NCBI RefSeq assembly: GCF_003316875.1
Contig: NZ_QMIL01000001.1
Location: 310,001-374,000, forward strand
Origin: Aliidiomarina celeris
Lineage (GTDB): Bacteria; Pseudomonadota; Gammaproteobacteria; Enterobacterales; Alteromonadaceae
Direction: 5' to 3'
Length of the DNA stretch: 64,000 nucleotides
Under the pieces are notes generated by a model. That model had not been told where the DNA came from and made no database searches. It saw only the letters and a list, made by a program, of their open reading frames with translations. Positions 8,674 to 18,717 of this stretch are shown in pieces. Every line of letters starts with the position of its first letter. Position 1 is the first letter of the stretch. Made by a program: the position numbers and the translations under genes.

Positions 8674-9214
8674 AGCTCCCTTCTTTAAGTTGAGTTCCTA
8701 CAACTATTCCCCACTTCGCAAATTCGCCTTGTTGCATTTCGAGCGCATACATAAACGGGTATGCAGACGGATAATTGGGGCAACGGCTCGCGAAAATCGA
8801 ACGGCACGGCTCCATTTCTAGGGTTTCCAATATCACACCGTGTTGATCGATATAGGCAATGTCTAAGGGAAGTAAGGTTTGGAACATCCAAAACGCGCGC
8901 TTTCGCTCGGCTGTATAAATAAAAAGCATACCATGCCCGCTTTCAAGCGACTCGCGGTGCATCAAACCTTTTGCAATTTCGCCAGTGGTTCGCGCTAATT
9001 CCAGTGTTAAATTAACCCCAACGTGGTTGTTCAAACCATTTTGCTCAGTTTGAGGAGCCGCGTTTAAAACACAATACTGAGCTTTCTCAAGAAACTGTGG
9101 TTGCATATTGGCAACGGCTGGGCTGGCTATTAGCAATGCACTTAGCACCGGTATGAGCAACGTACTCAGCAGATAAATGCGCGGTACACGAGGCGGTAGA
9201 ATATTCTTCACCAT
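8648..9214 (-). CDS. Exported DUF192 family protein
   Basis: A 188-residue protein with an N-terminal signal or anchor (hydrophobic residues ~13-33, cleavage near AVA) followed by a DUF192 domain: ARTTGEIAKGLMHRESLESGHGMLFIY, FWMFQTLLPLDIAYID and ALEMQQGEFAKWGI. The domain is a small beta-rich fold of unknown activity, often secreted. Four cysteines lie in the mature region, so a disulfide is possible. AGGAAACC precedes the ATG. The gene overlaps the lipoprotein gene after it by 26 bases, implying tight co-expression. Confidence 0.85.
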   Translation of the reverse strand: MVKNILPPRVPRIYLLSTLLIPVLSALLIASPAVANMQPQFLEKAQYCVLNAAPQTEQNGLNNHVGVNLTLELARTTGEIAKGLMHRESLESGHGMLFIYTAERKRAFWMFQTLLPLDIAYIDQHGVILETLEMEPCRSIFASRCPNYPSAYPFMYALEMQQGEFAKWGIVVGTQLKEGSCEVDASNK

Positions 9215-9340
9215 GGTTTCCTATTCTTTAACAAAACATGTTGCACAAGCGCCTGTACTTCCAGTTACAATAACAACCGTGTTAGTGTGATTTAACTGCC
9301 GTTAACAACACCAAATAAATGAACAACAGGTTAACCTTAT

Positions 9341-9742
9341 ATGCCACGCGAAAAAACAACATCGGCTCTTATTCATAAAGCTTTTGCTATTGCCGCAGTA
9401 ACCGGCTCAGTAAGCTTGTTGTCGGGGTGTGTTCTTACCACTACTGAACACCAATCGCCTATTCGCGATATGCGTCCGCAATTACAGTTCACTATTCATC
9501 ATAACGCGAGTCCTAGCGACTATCAGGTTTTTTTAAATAATTTACGGCTCGGTACCGTTGCCGACTTTCTCTTGCATAATGAGAGCTTACGAACGCTGTC
9601 GGGCCGCCAAGATTTAAAAATTGTTTATAACGACCAGATTATCTTGGAGCGTTCGCTTGAATTAGACAATGGCACACGCCAGTTTATTCATGTTCCTACC
9701 GAGCATGAAAGCTTTCAAACCCATAGCGACGCAAAACCTTAA
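9341..9742 (+). CDS. Lipoprotein with a PEGA-like beta domain
   Basis: A 133-residue lipoprotein. The lipobox LSGC ends the signal sequence, with Cys30 as the lipidated residue. The mature part (YQVFLNNLRLGTVADF ... LRTLSGRQDLKIVYNDQIILERSLELDNGTRQFIHV) follows the strand-turn-strand rhythm of PEGA-type carbohydrate-binding-like domains (short 'x-V-x-hydrophobic-N-x-x-x-G' then 'G-x-x-x-L-x-V'). I do not recognise a named family; the PEGA comparison is inference. It is monocistronic and convergent with waaA. Confidence 0.62.
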   Translation: MPREKTTSALIHKAFAIAAVTGSVSLLSGCVLTTTEHQSPIRDMRPQLQFTIHHNASPSDYQVFLNNLRLGTVADFLLHNESLRTLSGRQDLKIVYNDQIILERSLELDNGTRQFIHVPTEHESFQTHSDAKP

Positions 9743-9762
9743 AAACACTGCCTTTTATGGCT

Positions 9763-11022
9763 TTAAATAAGCTGTTGCACGGCTGAGTGCATGCGCGCTG
9801 TGGCACCACGATGGCGCGCGAACAAATGCTGTGCCTGCGCACCGATGCGTTGCGCGGTTTCAGGAGTGGTTAATAGCCCAAGCCACGTGTCATGCATTCC
9901 TTCTGCATCGTTTAGCCAACGCACTGCTTGCAGCTGATCAAGCTGTTGAAACACCTCTTCGAAATTGAACACATGCCGCCCCGATGTAATTGGCACCCCA
10001 AACGCCATCGCTTCTAGAGGATTATGACCGCCGCGCTCTATTAAACTGCCACCAATGAAAGCCACTGTGGCAAGCCCGTACCACAACAACATTTCGCCCA
10101 TGCTATCCGCTAATAGAACTTGCGTTTGCGGTAAAATCGGGCGCCCGCTACTTCGCTTAACCATGTGCAAGCCCCGTTGTTCTATCAAGTTTGCTACACG
10201 CTCAAAGCGTTCTTTATGACGCGGCACAAGAATAAGTAATGCATTGGGTTTGCAGGTCAGTAACTTTTCAAATGCGTCTAGAATAAGAACTTCTTCACCG
10301 TCGTGGGTGCTGCCGGCGGTAATCACTTGTCGCTCAGCCAACAGTTTTTGCATTGACGCCACATCAGCTTTGGTCGCACTCGGCACTTGCACATCGAACT
10401 TCAAGTTGCCGGCAACTTCAATATGCGCAGCAGGAACACCGAGCTGTTCAAACCGCGCTGCTATTTTTGCATCTTGTGCACCTACATAGCTAAGTTGTTG
10501 CCACGTTTTGGCAAAAATAGCCCGTGCTTTTTCATACCCTGCCGCACTTCTTGCCGACATGCGTGCATTGAGCAGGCACACCGGAATGCTGTTGCGCTTC
10601 GCACAACTCACTAAGTTCGGCCATACCTCGGTTTCGAGCAATACAATGGCGCGCGGATTAATACGTTTTACAAACCGAGCACTAAATGAAGGCGTGTCGA
10701 GCGGTATGTAACTGTGCGAAGCGGCAGGAAAAGCACTTTGAATTAAGGCGGAGCCTGTGGGGGTGTTGGTGGTAATATGCACCGCGGTATTCGACTTTAA
10801 GAACGCAGTGATCAGCGGCTTTGCGGCCATAAACTCACCCACCGAAGCACAGTGAATGACAACTGGACGCTGCGCTAAAGTGGTAACAAAGCCAAAGCGT
10901 TCCCGCCAGCGGCGCCGATACGCTGGGTTCTTACGGCTTTGCCAATATAAAGACACCAATGCGAACGGCAGTGCTAAATACCACACTATTGAATAACCTA
11001 ACCGCGCAAAAAATTGAACCAC
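9763..11022 (-). CDS. waaA: 3-deoxy-D-manno-octulosonic acid (Kdo) transferase
   Basis: A 419-residue membrane-associated GT-B glycosyltransferase that adds Kdo from CMP-Kdo to lipid IVA in LPS core synthesis. An N-terminal membrane anchor is followed by VIHCASVGEFMAAKPLI, LLETEVWPNLV, the family's NARMSARS and AGSTHDGEE motifs, and the C-terminal FIGGSLIERGGHNPLEAMAFG. Length matches E. coli WaaA (425). The start is GTG with AGGAG six bases upstream. No other LPS genes are adjacent. Confidence 0.95.
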   Translation of the reverse strand: MVQFFARLGYSIVWYLALPFALVSLYWQSRKNPAYRRRWRERFGFVTTLAQRPVVIHCASVGEFMAAKPLITAFLKSNTAVHITTNTPTGSALIQSAFPAASHSYIPLDTPSFSARFVKRINPRAIVLLETEVWPNLVSCAKRNSIPVCLLNARMSARSAAGYEKARAIFAKTWQQLSYVGAQDAKIAARFEQLGVPAAHIEVAGNLKFDVQVPSATKADVASMQKLLAERQVITAGSTHDGEEVLILDAFEKLLTCKPNALLILVPRHKERFERVANLIEQRGLHMVKRSSGRPILPQTQVLLADSMGEMLLWYGLATVAFIGGSLIERGGHNPLEAMAFGVPITSGRHVFNFEEVFQQLDQLQAVRWLNDAEGMHDTWLGLLTTPETAQRIGAQAQHLFARHRGATARMHSAVQQLI

Positions 11023-11183
11023 GCCCTACTCCTTTCGTAAAATCGCGCCTATGGTGCCAAAATGCGGCACGTACCGCCAGTAAAGTTCGTTAACTGCATC
11101 GCTATATTCTACTTCACATATTTCACCAGTTAAGGCATTGTTTTATACAAACGAAAACAACAAACAAAAAGAACAGCGAGGTA

Positions 11184-12155
11184 ATGGTGTTGCACTCGAC
11201 ATCACAGGCACCCGTCGCACCATCGGACACGACAGCACAGCCCTCCATGACCGAGGTAGCTCAAGCGAGCCAAGTACTCATGCCGCTAAAAAAAGTAACC
11301 GCATTAGGCGGCGGGCATGGATTAGGCCGTTTAATGGCCACTTTAAGTTTCCTGAAAAATCGCCTCGTGGGTGTTGTGGCTACTACCGACAATGGCGGTG
11401 CTACCGGCTTGTTACGGCAAAGCCACCAATGTATTGCCTGGGGCGATATTCGTAATTGTTTGTCACAGTTAGCTACCCAACCTCTTGCGGCTGAGTTGCT
11501 GAATTACCGCTTTAAAGAAAATTCCCCCTTGCAAGGACATAACTTCGGTAATTTGCTCCTGCACGCACTTGACGAAGTTTCGCCACGACCGCTCGACGGC
11601 ATTCAGCTGCTCAGCCGCTTAATGCGAGTGAATAGCCGTGTGCTCCCTATGTCGGAAACCCCAACCGACCTGCTGGCCGAAACCAGCGACAACATTCGCT
11701 GTTTTGGTGAACTTCGGGTCGACGCTATGACCACAATGCCTGCACACTTAAGCCTCAGCCCGCAAGTAAGCGCCACGCCAGAAGTGATTGAACATATTTA
11801 TGCCAGTGAACTTATTGTACTAGGGCCCGGCAGTTTACTGACCTCGGTCATGCCACCGCTATTGGTCCATGATATTCAGCAAGCGGTCGCGCAAAGCTCT
11901 GCGGCAATTATTTTTATTGATAATCTGGTGGCTGAACAAAGTCCTGCTGGGCGTATTTCTTGCGAACAGCGTATTCAGTGGGTAGAAAAACATTTAGGCG
12001 GAAGCAAAATTAATGCGGTGATTTCTAATCATATTTGCTCGCCTCTCGAGATTCCCGTTTTTAAAGCAAAAGCCGACACACACATTCCGCATCGGCACTG
12101 TGAGTCGAGTTTGCTGGTTGCAGTTGCAGAAGCTGTAAAGCATATACGCGCCTGA
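11184..12155 (+). CDS. YvcK/CofD-like family protein (putative gluconeogenesis factor, YbhK type)
   Basis: A 323-residue cytoplasmic protein of the YvcK/YbhK branch of the CofD-like superfamily. The nucleotide-binding loop ALGGGHGLGR (about residue 38) and TDNGGATGLLR are followed by GDIRNCLSQLA, a central GHNFGNLLLHAL and the LGPGSLLTSVMPPLL motif. Gram-positive YvcK binds UDP-sugars and links carbon metabolism to envelope synthesis; the enterobacterial YbhK role is unclear. About 35 residues precede the conserved start; alternative initiations within them are possible. It is followed by two exported peptidases. Confidence 0.85.
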   Translation: MVLHSTSQAPVAPSDTTAQPSMTEVAQASQVLMPLKKVTALGGGHGLGRLMATLSFLKNRLVGVVATTDNGGATGLLRQSHQCIAWGDIRNCLSQLATQPLAAELLNYRFKENSPLQGHNFGNLLLHALDEVSPRPLDGIQLLSRLMRVNSRVLPMSETPTDLLAETSDNIRCFGELRVDAMTTMPAHLSLSPQVSATPEVIEHIYASELIVLGPGSLLTSVMPPLLVHDIQQAVAQSSAAIIFIDNLVAEQSPAGRISCEQRIQWVEKHLGGSKINAVISNHICSPLEIPVFKAKADTHIPHRHCESSLLVAVAEAVKHIRA

Positions 12156-12194
12156 GCCATTAGGCTCAGTTGGTTTGAATTACAAAATGGAATA

Positions 12195-14903
12195 ATGATG
12201 AAAAAAACATTAATTAGTTTTGCTATTGCGGCTGCTATTACCGCTCCTTACTTAGCCTCTACCGAGGCGAACGCTTTAACAAATAACACCTTAAACCAAG
12301 CGTTTGCAGAGCAAGAGTTCAAATCGAATGTTCCCACCATAGAATCTGTTTTGGGCTACAGCGCAGGCAGTAAAATCAGTTCGCCGGAAGGCATTCGCGC
12401 CTATTACGAAGCACTCGCAGCAGCGCTACCCAATCAAGTAAAGCTGGTGGAGTATGCGACAAGCTGGCAAGGGCGGCCGTTATTCTATGTGGTCATTTCA
12501 AGCGCTGAAAACATTCAACAATTGAACGAGCACGAAGCCAATATGCGACGCCTTGCAGATCCTCGGACAACGAACGATCGCCAAGCTGCAGCCATTATTG
12601 AAAATCAACCTTCAAGTATTTGGATCGCCAACTCTGTGCACGGCAACGAAATCTCTCCCGCCGAGAGTTCCATGGTTACCGCTTGGTATTTGCTTGCTAG
12701 TAATAGTAGTGAGACTGAGAGCTTGCTGGCCAACACGCTTATTTATTTTGACCCACTGCAAAACCCAGACGGTCGCGCGCGTTTTGTTTCGCGCTATTAC
12801 GACACCCTTGGGCTTGCAGCCTCAGACGATCGCATCTCTGCCGAACACAACGAGCCGTGGCCACGTGGCCGAACCAACCATTATTTGTTTGACATGAACC
12901 GAGACTGGATTGCACTCACGCAGCCCGAAACGCGTGGCCGCATTGCTGCACATTTAAATAGCTACCCGCTGATATTTGTCGACTCGCACGAAATGGGGGG
13001 TGACCTGCCCTACTACTTTACCCCCGAAGCGCACCCATTTAACCCTTTTATTACCGCGCCACAGCGAGAAGGGCTGAATTGGGTTGGCGAAAATAATGCG
13101 AAGTGGTTTGATCAAGCGGGTTACGACTATTTTACCCGTGAAATCTTCGACGCATTCTATCCCGGTTATGGCGCCAGCTGGCCGCTCTATCACGGTTCGT
13201 TAGCCATGACCTACGAAGCGGGCTCTGCGCGCGGCCATCACTTTAGAACCCAAGAAGGCGATGTGCTGACCTATGCAGAAACAGTGCACCGTAATTTTGT
13301 TGCTTTTATGGCCACCATTGAAACGGCATCAACGCGTCGTGAAGCACTCTTGGAGCGTTTCTATAATTATCGCAAATCAGCTATTGCAGAAGGCTCAAGT
13401 GGCGATGCTCGTAGTTTTATCTTCCCCAACACGCGTGATCTGGCCGGCAATCGGAAACTCATGGGTATTCTCGCCGAGCAAGGCATTGAAGTTCACCAAG
13501 CCACAGAAAATTTCCGTGCCTGTGGCAACCGCTACAGCGAAGGTGCCTACGTGATACAAGGCAACCAACCCTCGTATCGGCTCATTCGAACCTTGCTTGA
13601 TCAAGAAGTGCCCATGGACGCCGAGTTCTTGGCCGAACAAGAACGTTTGCGCGCGAATAACCTGCCCGATCAAATTTACGACGTAACGGCATGGTCATTG
13701 CCGTTAATGTTTAACCTCGACATGAACGCCTGTAATCGGGTGGTAAGCGCCGACTTGAAACCCGTCAGTAGCCATCGCATTACGCCAGGCAACGTCGTAA
13801 ACGAAAATGCCGAGTATGGGTTCTTTGTGAACTGGGGCGACATGAATAGCGGCCGCTTCCTCAGTGCAGCGCTGCAAGCTGGGCTATTGGTTCGTAGTAG
13901 TGACCTGGCATTCACCGACGCAGAAAATCGGCAATTTGCCTCTGGCTCACTGATTATTCCTCGCACCGGCAACCCAGAGAACTTGAATGAAATTATACAA
14001 GAACTCGCTCACAACAGTGGTGCTCACGTATTAGGTGCCGCCTCGAGTTGGATGAAGTCTGGCCCCAACCCAGGTTCAGCCAATGTTCAACGCATGCATG
14101 CACCGGAAATTGCGTTGCTATGGGACGAGCCTGTGAATGCCTTAAGTGCTGGCAGTTCGCGTTTTGTAATTGAGCGCGAGTTCAATTACCCGGTTACGCC
14201 TATTCGCGCTGACCGCGTTAGCTCAAGCGATCTATCACGCTATAACGTTATGGTTTTGCCCGCTACCGGCTGGGGTGGCTATGACAGCGCCTTAGGTGAG
14301 CGTGGTCGCGAGAATTTAAGCCAGTGGGTTGCCAATGGTGGCGTACTTATCACCCTTGGTAATGCAACTCGATTTGCCACGCAGGGCGACGCTCCTTTGC
14401 TCAATAGTCAGTTGGAAGGAAAGGCTCAGGTGGACAATATTGCGCCGTTGCCTAACGAAAATGGCGCCGCCAAAGGCAGCATTATAACCGACGCGGCCGA
14501 TCAACAACGTTACATCGAAAACCCACACGCAAGTCCAGACTGGGTGTCTGGGGTATTGTTACGCGCCAATGTTGATCAGGAACATTGGCTCACTGCGGGT
14601 GTGCATGATCACATCTATTCACTCTTTACCGGCACCGACATTTATACCCCTTTGCGCATTAACCACGGACGTAATGTGGTGAGTTTTGCCGATAAAGAGT
14701 CCGTACGCGCAAGCGGCTATATGTGGGCTGAAAATCATGAACAAGTGGCACACAAACCACTCGTGATGGTGCAAGAGCACGGTCGCGGCATGGTCATTAG
14801 CTTTACCCAAGAGCCAAACTATCGGGCTTACATGGACGGCATGCATGTGCTGTTTATGAACGCGATTTTCCGTGGCCATGCCCATGCTCGGCCGGTACGT
14901 TAA
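12195..14903 (+). CDS. Exported M14-family zinc carboxypeptidase
   Basis: A 902-residue secreted protease. The signal peptide (MMKKTLISFAIAAAITAPYLAS) is followed by an M14 catalytic domain: zinc ligands His149 and Glu152 in SVHGNEIS, His265 in VDSHEMGG, and the catalytic Glu341 in MTYEAGSARGH. The C-terminal half (about residues 640-800) looks like a glutamine-amidotransferase/DJ-1-like flavodoxin domain (YNVMVLPATGWGG ... WVANGGVLITLG), an arrangement seen in large M14 proteins of marine gammaproteobacteria. It probably trims C-terminal residues from peptides in the periplasm or medium. The S9 peptidase follows 23 bases downstream, so the pair is likely one operon. Confidence 0.92.
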   Translation: MMKKTLISFAIAAAITAPYLASTEANALTNNTLNQAFAEQEFKSNVPTIESVLGYSAGSKISSPEGIRAYYEALAAALPNQVKLVEYATSWQGRPLFYVVISSAENIQQLNEHEANMRRLADPRTTNDRQAAAIIENQPSSIWIANSVHGNEISPAESSMVTAWYLLASNSSETESLLANTLIYFDPLQNPDGRARFVSRYYDTLGLAASDDRISAEHNEPWPRGRTNHYLFDMNRDWIALTQPETRGRIAAHLNSYPLIFVDSHEMGGDLPYYFTPEAHPFNPFITAPQREGLNWVGENNAKWFDQAGYDYFTREIFDAFYPGYGASWPLYHGSLAMTYEAGSARGHHFRTQEGDVLTYAETVHRNFVAFMATIETASTRREALLERFYNYRKSAIAEGSSGDARSFIFPNTRDLAGNRKLMGILAEQGIEVHQATENFRACGNRYSEGAYVIQGNQPSYRLIRTLLDQEVPMDAEFLAEQERLRANNLPDQIYDVTAWSLPLMFNLDMNACNRVVSADLKPVSSHRITPGNVVNENAEYGFFVNWGDMNSGRFLSAALQAGLLVRSSDLAFTDAENRQFASGSLIIPRTGNPENLNEIIQELAHNSGAHVLGAASSWMKSGPNPGSANVQRMHAPEIALLWDEPVNALSAGSSRFVIEREFNYPVTPIRADRVSSSDLSRYNVMVLPATGWGGYDSALGERGRENLSQWVANGGVLITLGNATRFATQGDAPLLNSQLEGKAQVDNIAPLPNENGAAKGSIITDAADQQRYIENPHASPDWVSGVLLRANVDQEHWLTAGVHDHIYSLFTGTDIYTPLRINHGRNVVSFADKESVRASGYMWAENHEQVAHKPLVMVQEHGRGMVISFTQEPNYRAYMDGMHVLFMNAIFRGHAHARPVR

Positions 14904-14926
14904 GCGCCGCTTCATAAGGAGTTTCG

Positions 14927-16942
14927 ATGCTTTTACAACGAACATTTGCCCAGCTCGCCTGGGCTACTAGTGCCTGCTTTTTCTTAGCTGGTTGTGCGCT
15001 TACAAGCACACAAAGCTACGCAGACACACCTAGAATAACGGCAGAACATTATTATCAGCTCACCCAAATGAGCGATCTCACGCTCAGTAATAACGGTGAG
15101 CTGTTGGCGTTTACCCAAACGCATGTCAGTGAGGATCGTCGTGGCCGTGAGCGCAGTATTTATCTCCTTCGCGCAGGAGAAACCACGCCAATCCAATTTA
15201 CACAAGGCAAAAGCGACAGTGCCCCGCTGTTTTCTCCAAACGGCGAACAACTGTTGTTTTTGGGTAGCCGTAACGACGAGTCTGGGCTTTATGTAATGTC
15301 GACCCATGGGGGTGAGCCCCGTTTGCACACTCAGCTGCAACAAGGCTCTATTCGCGATCTTGTTTGGCACCCCAATGGTCAGTTTATTTACTTAACCATT
15401 AGCCATGAGCCGGAGGTAACCGACCCATGGCAGAAAAAAGAGGAAGACAAAACTCCTAAAGCCGATGTGGATGTAATTGAATTTGCGCGCTACAAACGCC
15501 AGGGCGGTTATCTTTCGCCGAGTAAAACGACGCTATGGCGTATGAACGCCGACGGTAGTGAACCGATTCGGCTACTGACCGACTTCACGTTCGACATCAA
15601 TGGCATCACCATTTCACCAAACGGCAAAAGCCTAGCCTTTACTACAAATCAACACCCAGAAGCGGAGAACGGCGCTTTTGCCAGCGATTTGTTCGTGCTG
15701 ACCAACGAACAAGATCTACGAGCTGTTGAACACAGCGCGGTGTATCTTAGCCAACCGGTGTTTATCGACAACTACAATCTTGCTTATACCAGCCGCACTA
15801 ATGCCTATGCAGCGCCCGCTTTGGAACGGATAAACCTACACAGCCAAGCGCAACAAGTATTGAGTGCTGCTATGGATTACCCACCACAACAACTTTGGGT
15901 ATGGCAAAACGCATTGTGGTTCACCACAGACTACCATGGCAGCCGCCCACTGATGCGTATGACGCTCGATGGTAAAACGACCGAAGTCGTGCAAGGTGAA
16001 GGCTACAGCACCAGCAACTGGGCGGTAAGCCAGAACGGCGACCGCCTTGCTTGGGTGCGAGAAAATGAAACCACAGCCCCTGAATTGGTGGTAGCAGCCA
16101 ACCCCAAGCAAGGCGCCCCCTTAGTTTATGCTCCAAACAACGAATGGGTGCAGCCACTCGAATTAGACGCATATCAACGTTTTACCACGCTCACTGCAGA
16201 TCAGCATGAACTTGAGGTGTTTGTATTACTGCCGAAAGGTACGTCAAGTAGCAATAAAGTGCCGGTTGTGCTCAATATTAAGGGCGGCCCAGGCGGCATG
16301 TGGGGCCATCAGTGGTTTATGGAAAATCAACTGTACGCGGCTCGCGGCTATGCGGTTGTGTTTGTGAATTACCGTGGCAGTACTGGTTTTGGTTATGCGC
16401 ACCAAAATGCCGTTCGCTTCGACTATGGCGGCGTAGACTACCGCGACAATATCGCCGCTCTGGACGCCGCTCTTGCCCGCTTTGCCGGGCTCGACGCTGA
16501 CCGCCAATTCATTACTGGCGGCAGCCATGGGGGCTTTTTAACCAATTGGGCAACAACCCAAACCCAGCGCTTTAAAGCCGCGGTAACCCAACGTAGCGTG
16601 AGCAATTGGATTTCAGAAGCTGGCACTCAAGCGTTCCCGCCCATTTCTATGCGCGAAGAATTTGGCGGCAGCATTTGGGAAAATTACGACTATTATTGGA
16701 ATCGATCGCCGTTAAAATACGCCAACCAAGTCACCAGCCCAACGCTGATCATTCACAGCACCGACGACCACATTACGCCTATTGGTCAGGGCGAAGAATG
16801 GTTTTATGCGCTACACGCCAATAACGTGCCGGTAGAAATGGTCGTGTTCCGTGGTGAAGGCCATGGCTTAAGCCGTAATGGCCGCCCGGTTAATTTGGTT
16901 GAGCGCTTAAACCGTATTGTTGACTGGTTCGACGCGCATTAA
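14927..16942 (+). CDS. S9-family prolyl oligopeptidase-like peptidase (lipoprotein)
   Basis: A 671-residue peptidase of the acylaminoacyl-peptidase/DPP branch of S9. The N-terminus has a lipobox (LAGC, Cys23), so it is probably anchored to a membrane. A beta-propeller of WD40-like repeats (LTLSNNGELLAFTQT, PLFSPNGEQLLFLGS, ITISPNGKSLAFTTN) covers residues ~40-380. The alpha/beta-hydrolase domain carries Ser533 in GGSHGG, Asp in HSTDDHITP and His in GEGHGL. It probably cleaves N-terminal dipeptides or acylated residues from oligopeptides, working with the M14 enzyme encoded just upstream. Confidence 0.92.
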   Translation: MLLQRTFAQLAWATSACFFLAGCALTSTQSYADTPRITAEHYYQLTQMSDLTLSNNGELLAFTQTHVSEDRRGRERSIYLLRAGETTPIQFTQGKSDSAPLFSPNGEQLLFLGSRNDESGLYVMSTHGGEPRLHTQLQQGSIRDLVWHPNGQFIYLTISHEPEVTDPWQKKEEDKTPKADVDVIEFARYKRQGGYLSPSKTTLWRMNADGSEPIRLLTDFTFDINGITISPNGKSLAFTTNQHPEAENGAFASDLFVLTNEQDLRAVEHSAVYLSQPVFIDNYNLAYTSRTNAYAAPALERINLHSQAQQVLSAAMDYPPQQLWVWQNALWFTTDYHGSRPLMRMTLDGKTTEVVQGEGYSTSNWAVSQNGDRLAWVRENETTAPELVVAANPKQGAPLVYAPNNEWVQPLELDAYQRFTTLTADQHELEVFVLLPKGTSSSNKVPVVLNIKGGPGGMWGHQWFMENQLYAARGYAVVFVNYRGSTGFGYAHQNAVRFDYGGVDYRDNIAALDAALARFAGLDADRQFITGGSHGGFLTNWATTQTQRFKAAVTQRSVSNWISEAGTQAFPPISMREEFGGSIWENYDYYWNRSPLKYANQVTSPTLIIHSTDDHITPIGQGEEWFYALHANNVPVEMVVFRGEGHGLSRNGRPVNLVERLNRIVDWFDAH

Positions 16943-16957
16943 CCTTCACTTTGCCCG

Positions 16958-17563
16958 TTAACAATCATTACGGTCGGTCGTATCGTCTGCACTAATACGA
17001 CTGGCCGTTGCACCCTTCTGGTCCTTATATTTTGCGTCACTGCGCTGGCTATAAGGGCGAGCACAAGGCTCGCTCAAAATCTCAAAGCTAAGCGCTCCAA
17101 TTTTCATATTTGGCCGCAGTGCTAACGGTAATTTACCACCGTTGTAAAATTCCAGAACAATTTGCCCCGACCACCCCGGGTCAATGCGGTGTGCCGTGAC
17201 ATGTACCATTAAACCAAGCCGCGCTAACGACGAGCGCCCGTCAAGCCAGCCCACTACGTGCGCCGGCAAGGTCACCGCCTCTTGCGTTACCGCTAAGGCA
17301 AATTCGCCGGGGTGAATAAAAAACGGCTGCTCTTCAGTAAGCAAAATTTCGTCACTCATCACCCGTTGAATAGCTTGATCGATTTCTTCACGTGGGCCAC
17401 TAAGGTCAATGTAAGGAGCGGCGTGATCTTGAATAACGCGAAAACTATTGCCTAAATGAATATCCACGGTAACCCCAGAGATATTTTTCACGTCTGGGCG
17501 CGGTTCAATATCAATAATACCGTCGGCTAAGTACTGTTCTATTTGGGAGTCGGTTAAACGCAT
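16958..17563 (-). CDS. dcd: dCTP deaminase
   Basis: A 201-residue enzyme that deaminates dCTP to dUTP for dTMP synthesis. [48 protein letters not shown] (substrate loop with the catalytic Glu) and GALSFE are diagnostic. E. coli Dcd has 193 residues. I start at the ATG at 17563, where TAGGAAT precedes it. The frame is open further upstream into the end of apbC, but that extension is not conserved. The gene lies eight bases after apbC, the usual neighbour in gammaproteobacteria. Confidence 0.95.
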   Translation of the reverse strand: MRLTDSQIEQYLADGIIDIEPRPDVKNISGVTVDIHLGNSFRVIQDHAAPYIDLSGPREEIDQAIQRVMSDEILLTEEQPFFIHPGEFALAVTQEAVTLPAHVVGWLDGRSSLARLGLMVHVTAHRIDPGWSGQIVLEFYNGGKLPLALRPNMKIGALSFEILSEPCARPYSQRSDAKYKDQKGATASRISADDTTDRNDC

Positions 17564-17571
17564 TATTATTC

Positions 17572-18600
17572 CTAATCTAAAGCATGGGGCGAAAGTAAAA
17601 GCCATGCATTTGCCGTTAACGCTTCTGCGGAGCGCATAATGTGTTGGCTTACTGCGTGGTCAGGGCTACTCTGCACGAACAAACGACCCGCGTCTAGTTG
17701 TTCACGAAGAGGCGGAAACAGCGGCCATTGACCTAATACGGGCAGCTGGTAGCGTTCGGCGAGCTCAGCGCCTCCGTTTTGGCCAAAAATGTAGTCGGTA
17801 TGGCCACAGGCACTGCAGGTATAAAAACTCATGTTCTCAATCAACCCAAGCACCGGCACACCTACCTTACGAAACATCGCAATACCCTTACGTGCGTCAT
17901 CGAGCGCGACATCTTGCGGCGTGGTCACAACCACGGCGCCAGTAACCGGAAGCTTTTGCGCCAAGGTGAGCTGAATGTCGCCAGTTCCCGGCGGCATATC
18001 AATGAGCAGGTAGTCTAAATTTTGCCAACGTGTGTCAAAGCAGAGTTGTTCTAAGGCACGGCTTGCCATAGGGCCGCGCCATACGGTCGCGTCGTCCGGT
18101 TCTGCTAAATAGCCAAGAGAATTCACTTGCAGCTCACCAGCATGCTCGCACTTCACCCGTAACGGGGTCATTTTATTTTGTTCATTGAACTCTGGCTTCG
18201 CGCCTTTGTTGCCCAGCATAGTAGGCACAGAGGGGCCAAAAATATCGGCATCAAGTATGCCCACTTGCATACCCATTCGCGCTAATGCTCCGGCTAAATT
18301 CAATGTTACCGAAGACTTACCCACGCCGCCCTTGCCCGACGCCACTGCAATAACATTTCGCGCTGAAACTGCTTTGGCCGCCGTAGCGCGCGGTAACGCT
18401 TCCACTTTCACCTGAATACGCCACGTGTACGCCTTCAGTTGCCGATCGCTGGCAATCAACTCTCGAGCGCTGCGCTCTGCCGCAAAAGGTAAGGTTAAGG
18501 TAATCACCGAACCTTCAATAACCAGCCATTCGGGTAAAAAACCGGCGGGAAAAAGTACGTGTCGAAGCGCACCACAATAACTTTTCAATGCATCAGACAT
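17572..18600 (-). CDS. apbC: Iron-sulfur cluster carrier protein ApbC (Mrp)
   Basis: A 342-residue P-loop ATPase of the Mrp/NBP35 family that carries Fe-S clusters to apo-proteins in the cytoplasm. The deviant Walker [10 protein letters not shown] (about residue 90), [26 protein letters not shown] and the cluster-binding CSAC motif in [11 protein letters not shown] are all present. The N-terminal MIP18-like domain appears shorter than in E. coli Mrp (369 residues). AGGAAA precedes the ATG. It is divergent from metG, the arrangement in E. coli, and is transcribed with dcd. Confidence 0.94.
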   Translation of the reverse strand: MSDALKSYCGALRHVLFPAGFLPEWLVIEGSVITLTLPFAAERSARELIASDRQLKAYTWRIQVKVEALPRATAAKAVSARNVIAVASGKGGVGKSSVTLNLAGALARMGMQVGILDADIFGPSVPTMLGNKGAKPEFNEQNKMTPLRVKCEHAGELQVNSLGYLAEPDDATVWRGPMASRALEQLCFDTRWQNLDYLLIDMPPGTGDIQLTLAQKLPVTGAVVVTTPQDVALDDARKGIAMFRKVGVPVLGLIENMSFYTCSACGHTDYIFGQNGGAELAERYQLPVLGQWPLFPPLREQLDAGRLFVQSSPDHAVSQHIMRSAEALTANAWLLLSPHALD

Positions 18601-18717
18601 TGCTTGTATTTCCTTTTGGTCAGTTCAGTTATAAAGCACATAATCACGGATGAAAAATATCAGAAAATCCGCTAGTATGAGCGCCTATTTTTGATGATTA
18701 CGTGATGAGAGCAAAGC

